Source of the DNA: Candidatus Saccharimonadota bacterium
GTDB lineage: Bacteria > Patescibacteriota > Saccharimonadia > Saccharimonadales > UBA4665
Reading direction: 5' to 3'
Assembly: GCA_028289245.1 (NCBI GenBank)
Contig: JAQGGT010000006.1
Span: forward strand, 270,948 to 334,947
Length of the DNA stretch: 64,000 nucleotides
The notes under the pieces were generated by a model that saw only the letters and a program-made list of their open reading frames with translations, was not told the origin of the DNA and made no database searches. Position 1 is the first letter of the stretch. Each line of letters opens with the position of its first letter. Both the position numbers and the translations under genes were made by a program. Shown here piece by piece: positions 54,546 through 63,535 of the stretch.

Positions 54546-55223
54546 ATGTTAGAAGTAAAAAATGTAAAACGCAGTTTTAAATCCGGGGACGTCACCGTTA
54601 ATGCCGTCGACGATGTTAGCTTCAAAGTGCCAGAGGGCCAGTTCGCCTCGATCATCGGCAAAAGCGGTTCAGGTAAGAGTACGCTGCTCAGTCTGTTGGG
54701 CGCGCTTGATAAACCATCGAGCGGTAGCATCGAAGTTGACGGCAAAGACATTGCCAAAATGCATGATCACGCGCTCATTAGCTATCGCTGCCAAAAAATT
54801 GGCTTCGTGTTTCAGAGTTACAATTTAGTACCGAACTTAACCGCTCTAGAGAATGTGATTTTGCCTATGGAGTTTGCCGGACTTGGTAAAAAGGAACGGC
54901 TTGAACGCGGTAAAAAATTGCTAGCTCAGGTCGGACTTACCGAGGATCAAATGGATCGCAAACCCGGCAAGTTGAGCGGTGGCCAACAGCAGCGGGTTTC
55001 GATTGCCCGGGCCCTCGCTAACAAGCCCAAAGTGATACTGGCCGACGAACCGACCGGTAACCTTGATAGCCAAACCGGTAAGATGGTCTTTGACCTGTTG
55101 CACGACTTAGCTCGTAGCGAAAACACCACTATCATTACCGTAACCCACGACTTATCGATTGCCGGTAAAACCGATAGAACGTTCCAACTGATAGATGGAA
55201 AACTGACTGAATATAAGAAGTAG
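54546..55223 (+). CDS. ABC transporter ATP-binding protein, LolD/MacB type
   Basis: A 225-residue ATPase with Walker A GKSGSGKST (about 39-47), Q-loop FVFQSYNLVP, signature LSGGQQQR, Walker B ILADEPTGNLDS and switch His (VTHD). It pairs with the preceding permease, 17 bases upstream. AAAGGAG lies 6 bases before the ATG. Confidence 0.94.
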   Translation: MLEVKNVKRSFKSGDVTVNAVDDVSFKVPEGQFASIIGKSGSGKSTLLSLLGALDKPSSGSIEVDGKDIAKMHDHALISYRCQKIGFVFQSYNLVPNLTALENVILPMEFAGLGKKERLERGKKLLAQVGLTEDQMDRKPGKLSGGQQQRVSIARALANKPKVILADEPTGNLDSQTGKMVFDLLHDLARSENTTIITVTHDLSIAGKTDRTFQLIDGKLTEYKK

Positions 55224-55268
55224 ATTGGCTGTAAGCCGGCTTTAATACGGCGCCGGTACTATGGGGGT

Positions 55269-55301
55269 ATGAAATCACCTATAAAGCGACTGCGTCTGTG
55301 A
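55269..55301 (+). CDS. Possible leaderless leader peptide MKSPIKRLRL
   Basis: TACTAT (55257-55262) ends exactly 6 bases before an ATG opening a 10-codon frame that ends TGA. It contains two Arg codons (CGA, CGT). If real, it is a leader peptide of the surface-protein gene 90-120 bases downstream. Confidence 0.3.
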   Translation: MKSPIKRLRL

Positions 55302-55388
55302 GCCGCGGCACCCTGCTCAAATAGTTGACTGTGCCAACCATTTTTGGTTTGATATAGATAAGCGTTAGCAAAATAAAAAGTGGAAGTT

Positions 55389-57185
55389 ATGGAATTTGGC
55401 CTACAGCTAAAGCAAAAATTTAATGCCTTCAAGCCGTTGCAGGTCCTGGTAGTGGGCATCGTCGTCATGCTCGGTTTTGTCACCTTGCACTTTTCGGGGG
55501 CAATTTCTAAAACCACGTTCTATCCAACCCAGCGCTATGACGTCGGCGTGGCCCAAGACGGCACCCAATTGCAGACCGCCAAAGACGCCGTCTGGCAATC
55601 GACTGGCTATGCTGTTTATGGCGGTACTAATGTCAAGTATACCGACGACATTTTGAATATCACCGGCAGCCCGCAGCTGCTCTACCAAACCCAGCGCAAA
55701 AGCCTCAATACACTGAAGGTGCCCAATATCAAAAACGGCAGCTACCGAGTAGGATTATATTTTGCCGACACTGAGTCCAACGGCAATGGCCAGCGGGTTA
55801 TGGACATTTACGCTGAAGCCCACCGCGTTGTTCAGGACCTTGATGTTCACCGAGCGGCCGGCGGAGCCGACAAAATTTACGGTACTCACTTCGACGTGAT
55901 CGTAAAAGACGGCACGCTAACGATTGGTTTTAAGGCAATTAAGGGTGCAACGATGCTTTCGGCCTTTGAAGTGACGCCACTCAAACTTGACGGCCAGACG
56001 GGTACGGTACCGGTAACACCACTGCCAGCACCGACCTGTCCCGGTGGCCAAACCGGTACGCCGCCAAACTGTGTGACGCCGATTTCGCCTGCCTGTACAG
56101 CTACTGCCGGCTATGCCTGGAATAACCTGGAGGCCTGCGGTTGGCCGGGTGCCGCCAATACCGGCGTACCAGCAAGCGTGTCGCTGGTTAATGGCCAGAA
56201 CGGCGACCGCGTACTTGGTGACAACGCGGTACTTAGTGGCGAAAACTTTACCGGCCGCATCATCATCAATGGCAGTAATGTTGTCATCCGCAATCTGAAG
56301 CTCACGTACGACGGCACCGGTAACGCTGGCTATCCCGCCATTATGATGGCTGCTACTTCACGCAATGTGACTATTGAAAACGTTGAGATCAACGGTGACG
56401 GCAAAGTCCATATCTGCGTCAAAGCTAATGGCATTGGCCTAACGATTAAGAAGCTCAACTGTTATGGTGTCGAAGATGGAATTTCGGCTGCCGATAATGC
56501 TGCTCGCGTGTCTGTAAACGGCCAACCGCCGAGCTGCGCCGACTGCGGTAGCAACATCACTGTCACTGACAGCTACTTCCATGATTTCATTCCCAAGGAG
56601 TTTAATAACCCCAAAGTTACTGACCAGTGCAGCCGGTCTAATGGCCATGTCGACGGCTTCCAACTGCATGGCGGCAATAACCTTAACGTCAGCCATAACA
56701 CCTTCAAAATGGTGTTGGCTAAAGGCAAGTACAAGGTAGTAACCAAGCCAGCCGGCTTCCAGCCTTATAATGCTACGCAGCCCTGTCCCACAGACGATCG
56801 CAATCCCTTTGTCGACGGCTTTGCCAATAGTGCCTTCTTCATTAACGACAGCCAAGGTGATGTGCTCAACGGTACCATCAGTGACAATTTAGTTGGCGGT
56901 GGTGGTTTTGCGGCCTACGCCCAAGACCGCAGTCCCTCGGTCGAAAATCCGGTTGGTGGTTTCTCTGTCAAAAACGTCGTCTATAGCGATAACAAATTCA
57001 GTACTGCCTTCGGCGAGTGTGTGGGCGCCTATGGCATTTGGTACCGGCTAGCGAGCGGTTCACGCCCGCCTTACTACGAAGGGCCCACCGATGGCTGGCA
57101 CCGTACGGGTAATGTCATTCTGGAGACAGGCGCCAACGTCGACAATGCTAACCCGAGCCACGCCAACGGCTCGGTGTGCCGCTAG
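55389..57185 (+). CDS. Malectin-like / beta-helix surface protein
   Basis: A protein of about 598 residues: membrane anchor (about 18-37), a malectin-like carbohydrate-binding domain (about 45-205, RYDVGVAQDG...YRVGLYFADTE...FDVIVKDGTLTIGFKAIKG), a Pro/Thr linker, and a right-handed beta-helix (about 270-570, repeats such as VVIRNLKLTYDGT, VTIENVEINGD, ITVTDSYFHDF). It probably binds or cleaves polysaccharide outside the cell. Start may be this ATG or the in-frame GTG at 55380; neither has a clear signal. Confidence 0.78.
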   Translation: MEFGLQLKQKFNAFKPLQVLVVGIVVMLGFVTLHFSGAISKTTFYPTQRYDVGVAQDGTQLQTAKDAVWQSTGYAVYGGTNVKYTDDILNITGSPQLLYQTQRKSLNTLKVPNIKNGSYRVGLYFADTESNGNGQRVMDIYAEAHRVVQDLDVHRAAGGADKIYGTHFDVIVKDGTLTIGFKAIKGATMLSAFEVTPLKLDGQTGTVPVTPLPAPTCPGGQTGTPPNCVTPISPACTATAGYAWNNLEACGWPGAANTGVPASVSLVNGQNGDRVLGDNAVLSGENFTGRIIINGSNVVIRNLKLTYDGTGNAGYPAIMMAATSRNVTIENVEINGDGKVHICVKANGIGLTIKKLNCYGVEDGISAADNAARVSVNGQPPSCADCGSNITVTDSYFHDFIPKEFNNPKVTDQCSRSNGHVDGFQLHGGNNLNVSHNTFKMVLAKGKYKVVTKPAGFQPYNATQPCPTDDRNPFVDGFANSAFFINDSQGDVLNGTISDNLVGGGGFAAYAQDRSPSVENPVGGFSVKNVVYSDNKFSTAFGECVGAYGIWYRLASGSRPPYYEGPTDGWHRTGNVILETGANVDNANPSHANGSVCR

Positions 57186-57186
57186 G

Positions 57187-58032
57187 TTATGGTACGTAGT
57201 CGAATACGTCCGGGTTTGGCCCGGTGCGGCCGGCTTCACCTTTATCGAGCGAGTCAATGGCACTCATCTGGCTGCTATCGAGTGTAAAGTCGAAGATAGC
57301 AAAGTTCTCTTCGATACGAGCCGGTGTCGCGGACTTCGGGAAGATTACAAAACCATGCTGGATATGCCAACGTAGTACTATTTGAGCGGCCGTCTTGTGA
57401 TGCGCCTGAGCGATTCTGTTGATAGTCTGATCTTCGAGCACGCCGCCTTGGGCAATCGGCGACCAAGCTTCGGTGATGATACCATGGTCGCAGTCGTGCT
57501 GGGCAACTACGGCATTTTGAAAGTATGGATGTAGTTCGATCTGGTTTATAGCCGGTATCGTAGCCGTCTCGGCAACCAGGCGATTGAGGTGGTCGACCTG
57601 AAAGTTGGAGACGCCGATCGATTTTGCTCGGCCATCTTTCTTAAACTCTTCGAGTACCCGCCAGGTAGCCGCAAAGTCACCATCATATTTGGTGGGCAGG
57701 GGCCAGTGAATGAGGAATAAGTCGATGTAATCGACGCTTAACTTGCGAAGTGTTTCGGCGAAGGCTTGCCGCGCGTCATCGGGTTTGTGAAAACCATTAT
57801 TTAGTTTACTGGTAATGAATACGTCGGCACGATTAAGACCAGAAGCCTTGATAGCATCACCAACTTGCTGCTCGTTACGATACATTTCGGCGGTGTCGAT
57901 ATGGCGGTAACCGACTTCTAGGGCTTTCGTGACCATCTCGATGGTTTCTTCTGGCTTCACTTGATAGACCCCAAAGCCAAGCTGCGGGATTTCATTACCA
58001 TCATTGAGTTTTAGCATAGGAACAGATGACAT
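57187..58032 (-). CDS. Aldo/keto reductase
   Basis: A 281-residue NADPH-dependent oxidoreductase of the 2,5-diketo-gluconate reductase type. The catalytic tetrad is complete: Asp46, Tyr51, Lys76, His109 (HIDTAEMY, TSKLNNG, LIHWP). The IGVSNFQ and RWHIQHGFVIFPKS segments bind cofactor. AAGGAGG precedes the ATG, the strongest ribosome binding site on this strand. Convergent with the surface-protein gene. Confidence 0.93.
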   Translation of the reverse strand: MSSVPMLKLNDGNEIPQLGFGVYQVKPEETIEMVTKALEVGYRHIDTAEMYRNEQQVGDAIKASGLNRADVFITSKLNNGFHKPDDARQAFAETLRKLSVDYIDLFLIHWPLPTKYDGDFAATWRVLEEFKKDGRAKSIGVSNFQVDHLNRLVAETATIPAINQIELHPYFQNAVVAQHDCDHGIITEAWSPIAQGGVLEDQTINRIAQAHHKTAAQIVLRWHIQHGFVIFPKSATPARIEENFAIFDFTLDSSQMSAIDSLDKGEAGRTGPNPDVFDYVP

Positions 58033-58140
58033 AGACGCCTCCTTGGATTACTGCGATAATTACGAATTGTATCTGTTAATACTATAGACATCAGCCTCCA
58101 GGGTGTAAGTTAATAATCTCACCGGGCAAAGCCCAACTGC

Positions 58141-58157
58141 GCTATACTATGTATAGC
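58141..58157. promoter_or_regulatory. Inverted repeat over the FMN reductase promoter
   Basis: GCTATAC-TAT-GTATAGC, a perfect 7-bp inverted repeat that contains the TATACT -10 box. It is a plausible repressor site. Confidence 0.45.
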
Positions 58158-58183
58158 AATTACCAACCCAAAACGGAGACTGT

Positions 58184-58747
58184 ATGAAACTAGAAATTAT
58201 TATTGCCAGCACGCGCCCTGAACGGCTCGGCGACCAAGTCGGCACCTGGATCGCCGACTTTGCGAAGCAACATAGTGATTTCGAGGTTGAGATCTGCGAC
58301 CTAGCCGAGATTAATCTACCGCCACTCGACGAACCGTTGCCACCAGCCATGAACCAGTACACCAAAGACCACACCAAGGCCTGGGCGACGCGCATTGAAG
58401 CCGCCGACGCCTTTATAGTCGTAACGCCAGAATATAATTTGAGCATGCCACCATCGCTGGCTAATGCCGTGGACTATTTGAGCCGCGAGTGGAAGCGCAA
58501 GCCGATCGGCTTTGTGGGCTACGGTATTACCGGTGCCATCCGAGCCATCCAGACCGAAAAGCTGTTTTTCACGACACTCAACATGATGCCTATCCCATAC
58601 ATTGTCGCCCTAAATGGTGTCTACAAGCCAGCCGTTCAGAACGTGGTCATCGAAGCACAACACGAAAAGGACGCCACCCGCCTCCTGACTGAGCTGCAGA
58701 TCTGGGCTGAAGCGCTCAAGGCAGTCCGCGACAAACATCCGCTTTAG
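58184..58747 (+). CDS. NADPH-dependent FMN reductase family protein
   Basis: A 187-residue flavodoxin-fold enzyme. IIIASTRPERLGDQVG (about 4-19) binds the FMN phosphate and TPEYNLSMPPSLANAVDYL (about 85-103) is the family signature. It probably reduces quinones or other electrophiles, perhaps with the neighbouring aldo/keto reductase in a redox defence role. GGAG precedes the ATG. Confidence 0.9.
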   Translation: MKLEIIIASTRPERLGDQVGTWIADFAKQHSDFEVEICDLAEINLPPLDEPLPPAMNQYTKDHTKAWATRIEAADAFIVVTPEYNLSMPPSLANAVDYLSREWKRKPIGFVGYGITGAIRAIQTEKLFFTTLNMMPIPYIVALNGVYKPAVQNVVIEAQHEKDATRLLTELQIWAEALKAVRDKHPL

Positions 58748-58824
58748 CGCCTATGCCACCCGTCCTCTCGCCGGCCAACTAGGTACACATTGACCATTAC
58801 AGAATATGATTATATTATATAAAT

Positions 58825-59304
58825 ATGACTACCCCTGATTACTTACAGTTTGAGCAGCCAGCAGCAGACAGCGTTGAGGTAGCGCCGCTTTCACGAGCAT
58901 CGGGCTCATTTATCCTCGACACTAGCAGCAACGAGTATTTATTTATCCGCCGCGATAACTTACCCGGTCTACCTTCTCCTAATATGATCGGCTTGGTGGG
59001 CGGTTTTATCGAAGCTGATGAATCAGTAGAAGCCGCCTGTCGTCGCGAAATTGGTGAAGAACTCGTAGTGGCCGCTACAGGTAAGCCATTTGAGGTCGAT
59101 GAACTTAAGCCGTTCGCGCAATTTGCTAATAGCGCAGGCACGCGCCTGTACATTCATATGACAGAGGTTGCTTCAACCGAAGGCCTTGAACTCGGCAGCG
59201 AGGGCAGCGAGATCGTTCGGCTTAGTCGAGAAGCTATGCTGCGTGCCGCTGCGGCACACGAGTTCGCCGGCTCATACAATGAGCTGATCTTAGCTCGCTT
59301 TTAA
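58825..59304 (+). CDS. NUDIX hydrolase
   Basis: A 159-residue protein with a NUDIX box GGFIEADESVEAACRREIGE followed by EL (about 59-80). The REIGEE core is intact. Substrate unknown; the N-terminal half resembles NAD- or sugar-nucleotide-type members only vaguely. A TATATT/TATTAT region lies directly before the ATG with no ribosome binding site. Confidence 0.88.
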   Translation: MTTPDYLQFEQPAADSVEVAPLSRASGSFILDTSSNEYLFIRRDNLPGLPSPNMIGLVGGFIEADESVEAACRREIGEELVVAATGKPFEVDELKPFAQFANSAGTRLYIHMTEVASTEGLELGSEGSEIVRLSREAMLRAAAAHEFAGSYNELILARF

Positions 59305-59622
59305 TTAAGCGGTTTCGCTGAGCGCGCGAGGGGGTGGATAGCTATAGCCGAGTCCCAGCAGTCTGGCTCGTAGTACATTCTCGGTTGCGTAGAGCTCGCT
59401 TTGGTACGAGGTAAGGCCCGGTGGCCGCGTAGTGTCGTAAATACCAGAGTCGCCACGTAAGCTTGCCAGCGTTTCGACATTCTGGGCAATTCGATCGAGT
59501 GCGCTGAGAGTAATCGGCGGGGTACGTTCTACAAAATCCATAGCCGCCGCCGTAATCGCTGCCAGCTGACGAAAACAAGTCATGTACTCATCGATAGTTT
59601 GGGGCGGAAGTGGGTTATCCAT
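59305..59622 (-). CDS. Small hypothetical protein
   Basis: A 105-residue helical protein without recognised motif. The minus-strand TATCCT box (59634-59629) ends 6 bases before the ATG, the leaderless spacing. It abuts the convergent NUDIX gene with no gap. Confidence 0.5.
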   Translation of the reverse strand: MDNPLPPQTIDEYMTCFRQLAAITAAAMDFVERTPPITLSALDRIAQNVETLASLRGDSGIYDTTRPPGLTSYQSELYATENVLRARLLGLGYSYPPPRALSETA

Positions 59623-59652
59623 ACTTTTAGGATACCAAATCTGACAAAAGTT

Positions 59653-60576
59653 TCAGCCAAGAATCGTTACATAATGCTGGTACTTGGCGTCATCACCATG
59701 GAGGATTTTAAAATAACGGTCACTAAGCTGCTTGGTGACGGGGCCGATGGTTTTGTCGCCCACTCGACGGGCGTCGATCTCGAAAATCGGTGCCAGGTAG
59801 GCTGAGGTGCCGCAGGCAAAAATCTCATCAGCGATATAGAGTTCTGTCAGGTCGACATCGCGCTCGACGACCTTTAAGCCGATGTCGCTAGCTAGTTCCA
59901 AAATCGTCCGACGGTTGATGCCTTCCAGTAGATCACTGGTAGCGCCGGGTGTGATGAGCGTGTTGTTGCGCACCAAGAAAATGTTGGCAGCACTAAGCTC
60001 GCAAACGTGGCCGGCAGCATCCAGGAACACGCAATCGTCGTAGCCGCTGTCGATGGCATCTTGTTTGGCCAGTACTGAGTTAACGTAGGCGCCGTTAACT
60101 TTGGCGCGCGACGGAATGGCGTAATCTGGAATGCGGCGCCAGACGCTGGTTTTGAGCCGCGCGCCGGTCTGTGGCAAGATTGGCACGGCTTCGTAGATAA
60201 AAATGCTCAGTACCGTGTTCAGGCCGCGCGAACGTGTGCCGGGAACTAGTTCGTCGACGTGCACGGTGACACGCACAAAAGCTTTATCTTTGACGTCGTT
60301 AGCCGTTACCACTAGTTTGATGGCCTCCAGGAATTTTTTGGCCGTCCAATTTTGCTCAAACGTATCGATACCAATAATCCGGGCTGAGTTGATCAAGCGC
60401 TCAAAATGTTCTGGCAGCCGAAAGGCCACCAACTGGCCAGCTTTATTTGTGTGGACGGGGAAGACGGTATAGACGCTCAGCCCATACAGTACGGCCGAGC
60501 TGGCAATACTGAGCTGGGCTTCGCCGATCGGCCGCAGTCCGTTGTCAAAATACGCTTGTTCGTACAAATGAGCCAT
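59653..60576 (-). CDS. ilvE: Branched-chain amino acid aminotransferase
   Basis: A 307-residue fold-type IV PLP enzyme. The PLP Lys lies in SRAKVNGAYVNSVLAKQ (about 156-172) and ELSAANIFLVRN (about 194-205) is the class signature. In an organism with few amino-acid pathways it may salvage or interconvert branched-chain amino acids; a D-amino-acid transaminase role is an alternative. TAGACT lies 9 bases before the ATG. Confidence 0.88.
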   Translation of the reverse strand: MAHLYEQAYFDNGLRPIGEAQLSIASSAVLYGLSVYTVFPVHTNKAGQLVAFRLPEHFERLINSARIIGIDTFEQNWTAKKFLEAIKLVVTANDVKDKAFVRVTVHVDELVPGTRSRGLNTVLSIFIYEAVPILPQTGARLKTSVWRRIPDYAIPSRAKVNGAYVNSVLAKQDAIDSGYDDCVFLDAAGHVCELSAANIFLVRNNTLITPGATSDLLEGINRRTILELASDIGLKVVERDVDLTELYIADEIFACGTSAYLAPIFEIDARRVGDKTIGPVTKQLSDRYFKILHGDDAKYQHYVTILG

Positions 60577-60691
60577 ATGATACGTAGTCTACCATGGAAC
60601 AGAGGTCAACTAGCTTGAAAACGCAGCAGCCATTCGCCGAGTTTGCTGCGCGCAAAGTCGCGGGCCATCTGAGTACGGCGACGATTGCTGG

Positions 60692-62491
60692 CTAGCGGTA
60701 GCCCTCAGCTTGCAGGGTGAACATGTCGTAGTAGCGACTTTTTTGGGCCATTAATGCTTCGTGGGTGCCATATTCTACCAACTTACCGTGATGCATGTAG
60801 GCGATCATCTCAGCCCGGCGGACGGTACTAAAGCGGTGCGAAATAAAGATGGTCGTTTTGCCTTTTCGGGCAGCCATTAATTTATTAAAAATCTTTTCTT
60901 CGGCGTTGGCGTCAATAGCCGAAGTTGGTTCGTCGAGGATCAAAATATCTGGGTTACGAAAGGCGGCGCGGGCGATCGCCAGGCGCTGTAGCTGGCCACC
61001 AGAGAGTTCGGTACCTTTGTCTTCGTCGATCCACTTGCCGAGATAGGTGTCCAGGCCATGAGGCAGTTCTTTGATGATTTCCGTTAATCCGGCTAAGTCG
61101 ACGGCTGGCCGTAATGCTTCGTCGCTATCGGGCTTGGTGATGTCGCCGAACCAAATCGCTTCACGCAGGGTGATGTCTTCGTTGAGCCCAAAATCCTGGA
61201 GTAGCACGCCAATGTGGCTGAGCCAGACATTTTCATCGATGTTGTAGAGCTCATGACCATTCACGCGCATCGTGCCGTTGGCTGGACGATAAAGTCCCAG
61301 TAGAAGCTTGGTAAGGGTGGTTTTACCGGCGCCATTTTCGCCGACGATGGCCAGCGTGCTGCCAAATGGAATCTCCAGCGACACAGTATGTAGTACATTT
61401 TTGCCGCTCTGCGGATAACGAAAGCTAACGTCCTCAAGCGCAATATTCGGCTGATCAATGCTGTTTATAAGATTGTCACGTGACGCGGCTTGTAGCGTTT
61501 CGGTAATGTAGCGGTATTCGGCGAAGCCGTAAAGATCTTGGTCAAAACTACTGAGCTGCGAAAAGAGGCTGTTGACGGCAGTTCCGGCCCGGCTAGTCAG
61601 TTGCTGGGCCAGTACAAACACGCCCAGCGGCGAACCTTGATAGGCAATCCGGTAGATGGCCACCAGTGAAGCCACCAGGCTACTAAATTGCACTAAACCA
61701 TCTTGTTGCAGTGTCATGCGGTCGCGCCGAGTTTCTACCTTGAGGTCACGTGTCTGAGTTCGCAACGAGGCCTCACGGCGGGTTTGTAGCAGATGGCCCA
61801 CTAGTCCGTACAAGCGAGTTTCTTTGATGGTGCGTGGGAAAAACAAAGCTTCGATTGCCCAAACCCGTCGTTCGTCGGTCCGGTTGTCGTAGTAGGCTTT
61901 GGCTTGGTCGCGGTTGAGTCGGAAAACCGCCCGGATCAAGAAAGGGAGAAGTGCCAAGAAGAATAAAGGAACATACCAGGCGACAGCCGCCAAGGCGATG
62001 GTGGCAAAAATTAAGTCTAGGACACTGCTCGTCGATTCGAGTAATTGCCGCAGTCCAAAGCGCCCAAAATTTGTCATAAATAGCTCGGCGTAGTTGCTAG
62101 CATCGATGGTGGCCTTGTCTTCGTATAGGTAATACGGAAGGCGGGCATAAGCTATGTAGAATTGTTCGCGCATGATAATGGCCACCCGGGCTTCGGCTCG
62201 GCGAGACTGATTGCGAATAAAGGTATCCGAAACCCGGCTAAACACTTCGACGGCCGCGGCGGCAATCACCAGCCAAATCACCGTGGTTAGACCTTGGTGA
62301 TGGTCGAGCAACTTCGGCAAACGGCTGGTAACACTCGCCGCAATAAAGAGTGTAACGTACGGCAACACCAGATCTTGCAGCTGAATGGCGACACTGCCAA
62401 TTACGTAGCCCGGTGAGATACGCCAGATGATAGTAATGGCGTATTTGAGAGCGTGCGGAACTTCTTTGTATTTGATTTTTTTCTCGGCCAT
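60692..62491 (-). CDS. ABC exporter, fused permease-ATPase
   Basis: A 599-residue half-transporter that would act as a homodimer. The membrane domain spans to about residue 320; the ATPase has Walker A GENGAGKTT, signature LSGGQLQR and Walker B ILILDEPTSAIDA. A start at 62491 is chosen because TATACT (minus, 62503-62498) ends 6 bases before it; the frame from 62530 would begin upstream of the promoter. Substrate unknown. Confidence 0.9.
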   Translation of the reverse strand: MAEKKIKYKEVPHALKYAITIIWRISPGYVIGSVAIQLQDLVLPYVTLFIAASVTSRLPKLLDHHQGLTTVIWLVIAAAAVEVFSRVSDTFIRNQSRRAEARVAIIMREQFYIAYARLPYYLYEDKATIDASNYAELFMTNFGRFGLRQLLESTSSVLDLIFATIALAAVAWYVPLFFLALLPFLIRAVFRLNRDQAKAYYDNRTDERRVWAIEALFFPRTIKETRLYGLVGHLLQTRREASLRTQTRDLKVETRRDRMTLQQDGLVQFSSLVASLVAIYRIAYQGSPLGVFVLAQQLTSRAGTAVNSLFSQLSSFDQDLYGFAEYRYITETLQAASRDNLINSIDQPNIALEDVSFRYPQSGKNVLHTVSLEIPFGSTLAIVGENGAGKTTLTKLLLGLYRPANGTMRVNGHELYNIDENVWLSHIGVLLQDFGLNEDITLREAIWFGDITKPDSDEALRPAVDLAGLTEIIKELPHGLDTYLGKWIDEDKGTELSGGQLQRLAIARAAFRNPDILILDEPTSAIDANAEEKIFNKLMAARKGKTTIFISHRFSTVRRAEMIAYMHHGKLVEYGTHEALMAQKSRYYDMFTLQAEGYR

Positions 62492-62557
62492 AAAGTTAGT
62501 ATAGCCACTCAACGTAAAAACGAGTAGCACAGGATTAATTTATCAAAGTAGCCAGTT

Positions 62558-63457
62558 CTATAACGCGCGGACGGACGCCAGTATTTGCTCGGCCGTTGCG
62601 GCCTCACTACCGTTTAGCCATTGCCGCGCCGCCGCCTCGTCAAAGCCCTTGCCTGGTGATATTTGCAATAGAACTTTCGAGCCGTGCCCTAACGCCACGC
62701 CGTAGTTGAAACTAGTGAAAGTACTACTTTTGCCAACATTTAGTCCGGCACGAGTCACATCTTGATCGGAAAGTAGCTGGATGAATGGCCGGAAACCAGT
62801 GATAGTATTTGTATCGGACGGTTGCGATGCAAAAATACCGGCGACCATAGCTATGTTGTCCCGAAATCTCGTTACGTTCACCGTGTCAACTGTGCAGCTA
62901 TACTCGTAGGGGCATTTGTTGCTTGTATCGCTGCCTATCGCCTCAAGGCGTAAAATACTGCCGGATGGCGGATTGATCTCGATGTCATTCTGCTTGGCCA
63001 GCCCGGCATGTAAGATGGTGCTTCGGGTCCAGTTCGCCGGGCGCGTGAAGCACAGGCCGGCGTAGTCAGAACAGAGTTCAAGTTTGCCGCTAGTTGGTAT
63101 CAGCTGATCTGGCCGGGCAAACTGATGGGCGTTGCGATTGTGTACCACCAAGAGCATAACAGTTACCAGTAGTGCCGTAATCAGGGCGGCTGGAATTATG
63201 AAATAGATAATGGCTTGTTTAACCTTACGCGCCCACATGTGGGCCGTAGAAATACCGGCAGCTTGCGCCTCCTCTCGAACGGTTTGCATGATATCTTCAC
63301 CGACCCATATGTAGCGGACTATAGTAAAAGCAAAGAGGATTATCGAAAGAAGTACCGTCCAAAAGTTTTTCAGCGATAGGGCGTGCATACGCCATTCGAT
63401 GGCTAAAATAATAGCGGTGATAATCGCCGCCAGTTGCAGAAAGCGCCTAGAACTCAT
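62558..63457 (-). CDS. Three-helix membrane protein with extracellular C-terminal domain
   Basis: A 299-residue protein. Membrane helices lie at about 7-22, 32-52 and 84-106, and the rest is an extracellular domain with four cysteines (CSDYAGLC and CPYEYSC, about 134-189), likely disulphide-bonded. No family recognised. TATGAT (minus, 63469-63464, extended by TGT) ends 6 bases before the ATG. Confidence 0.68.
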   Translation of the reverse strand: MSSRRFLQLAAIITAIILAIEWRMHALSLKNFWTVLLSIILFAFTIVRYIWVGEDIMQTVREEAQAAGISTAHMWARKVKQAIIYFIIPAALITALLVTVMLLVVHNRNAHQFARPDQLIPTSGKLELCSDYAGLCFTRPANWTRSTILHAGLAKQNDIEINPPSGSILRLEAIGSDTSNKCPYEYSCTVDTVNVTRFRDNIAMVAGIFASQPSDTNTITGFRPFIQLLSDQDVTRAGLNVGKSSTFTSFNYGVALGHGSKVLLQISPGKGFDEAAARQWLNGSEAATAEQILASVRAL

Positions 63458-63535
63458 TCCCTCATCATAACAAAGTTATAAAGTATTTTGCCCTGGCTCC
63501 GATTGTTCGCACGCTGTTAGGCCGGTTGAGTACAT

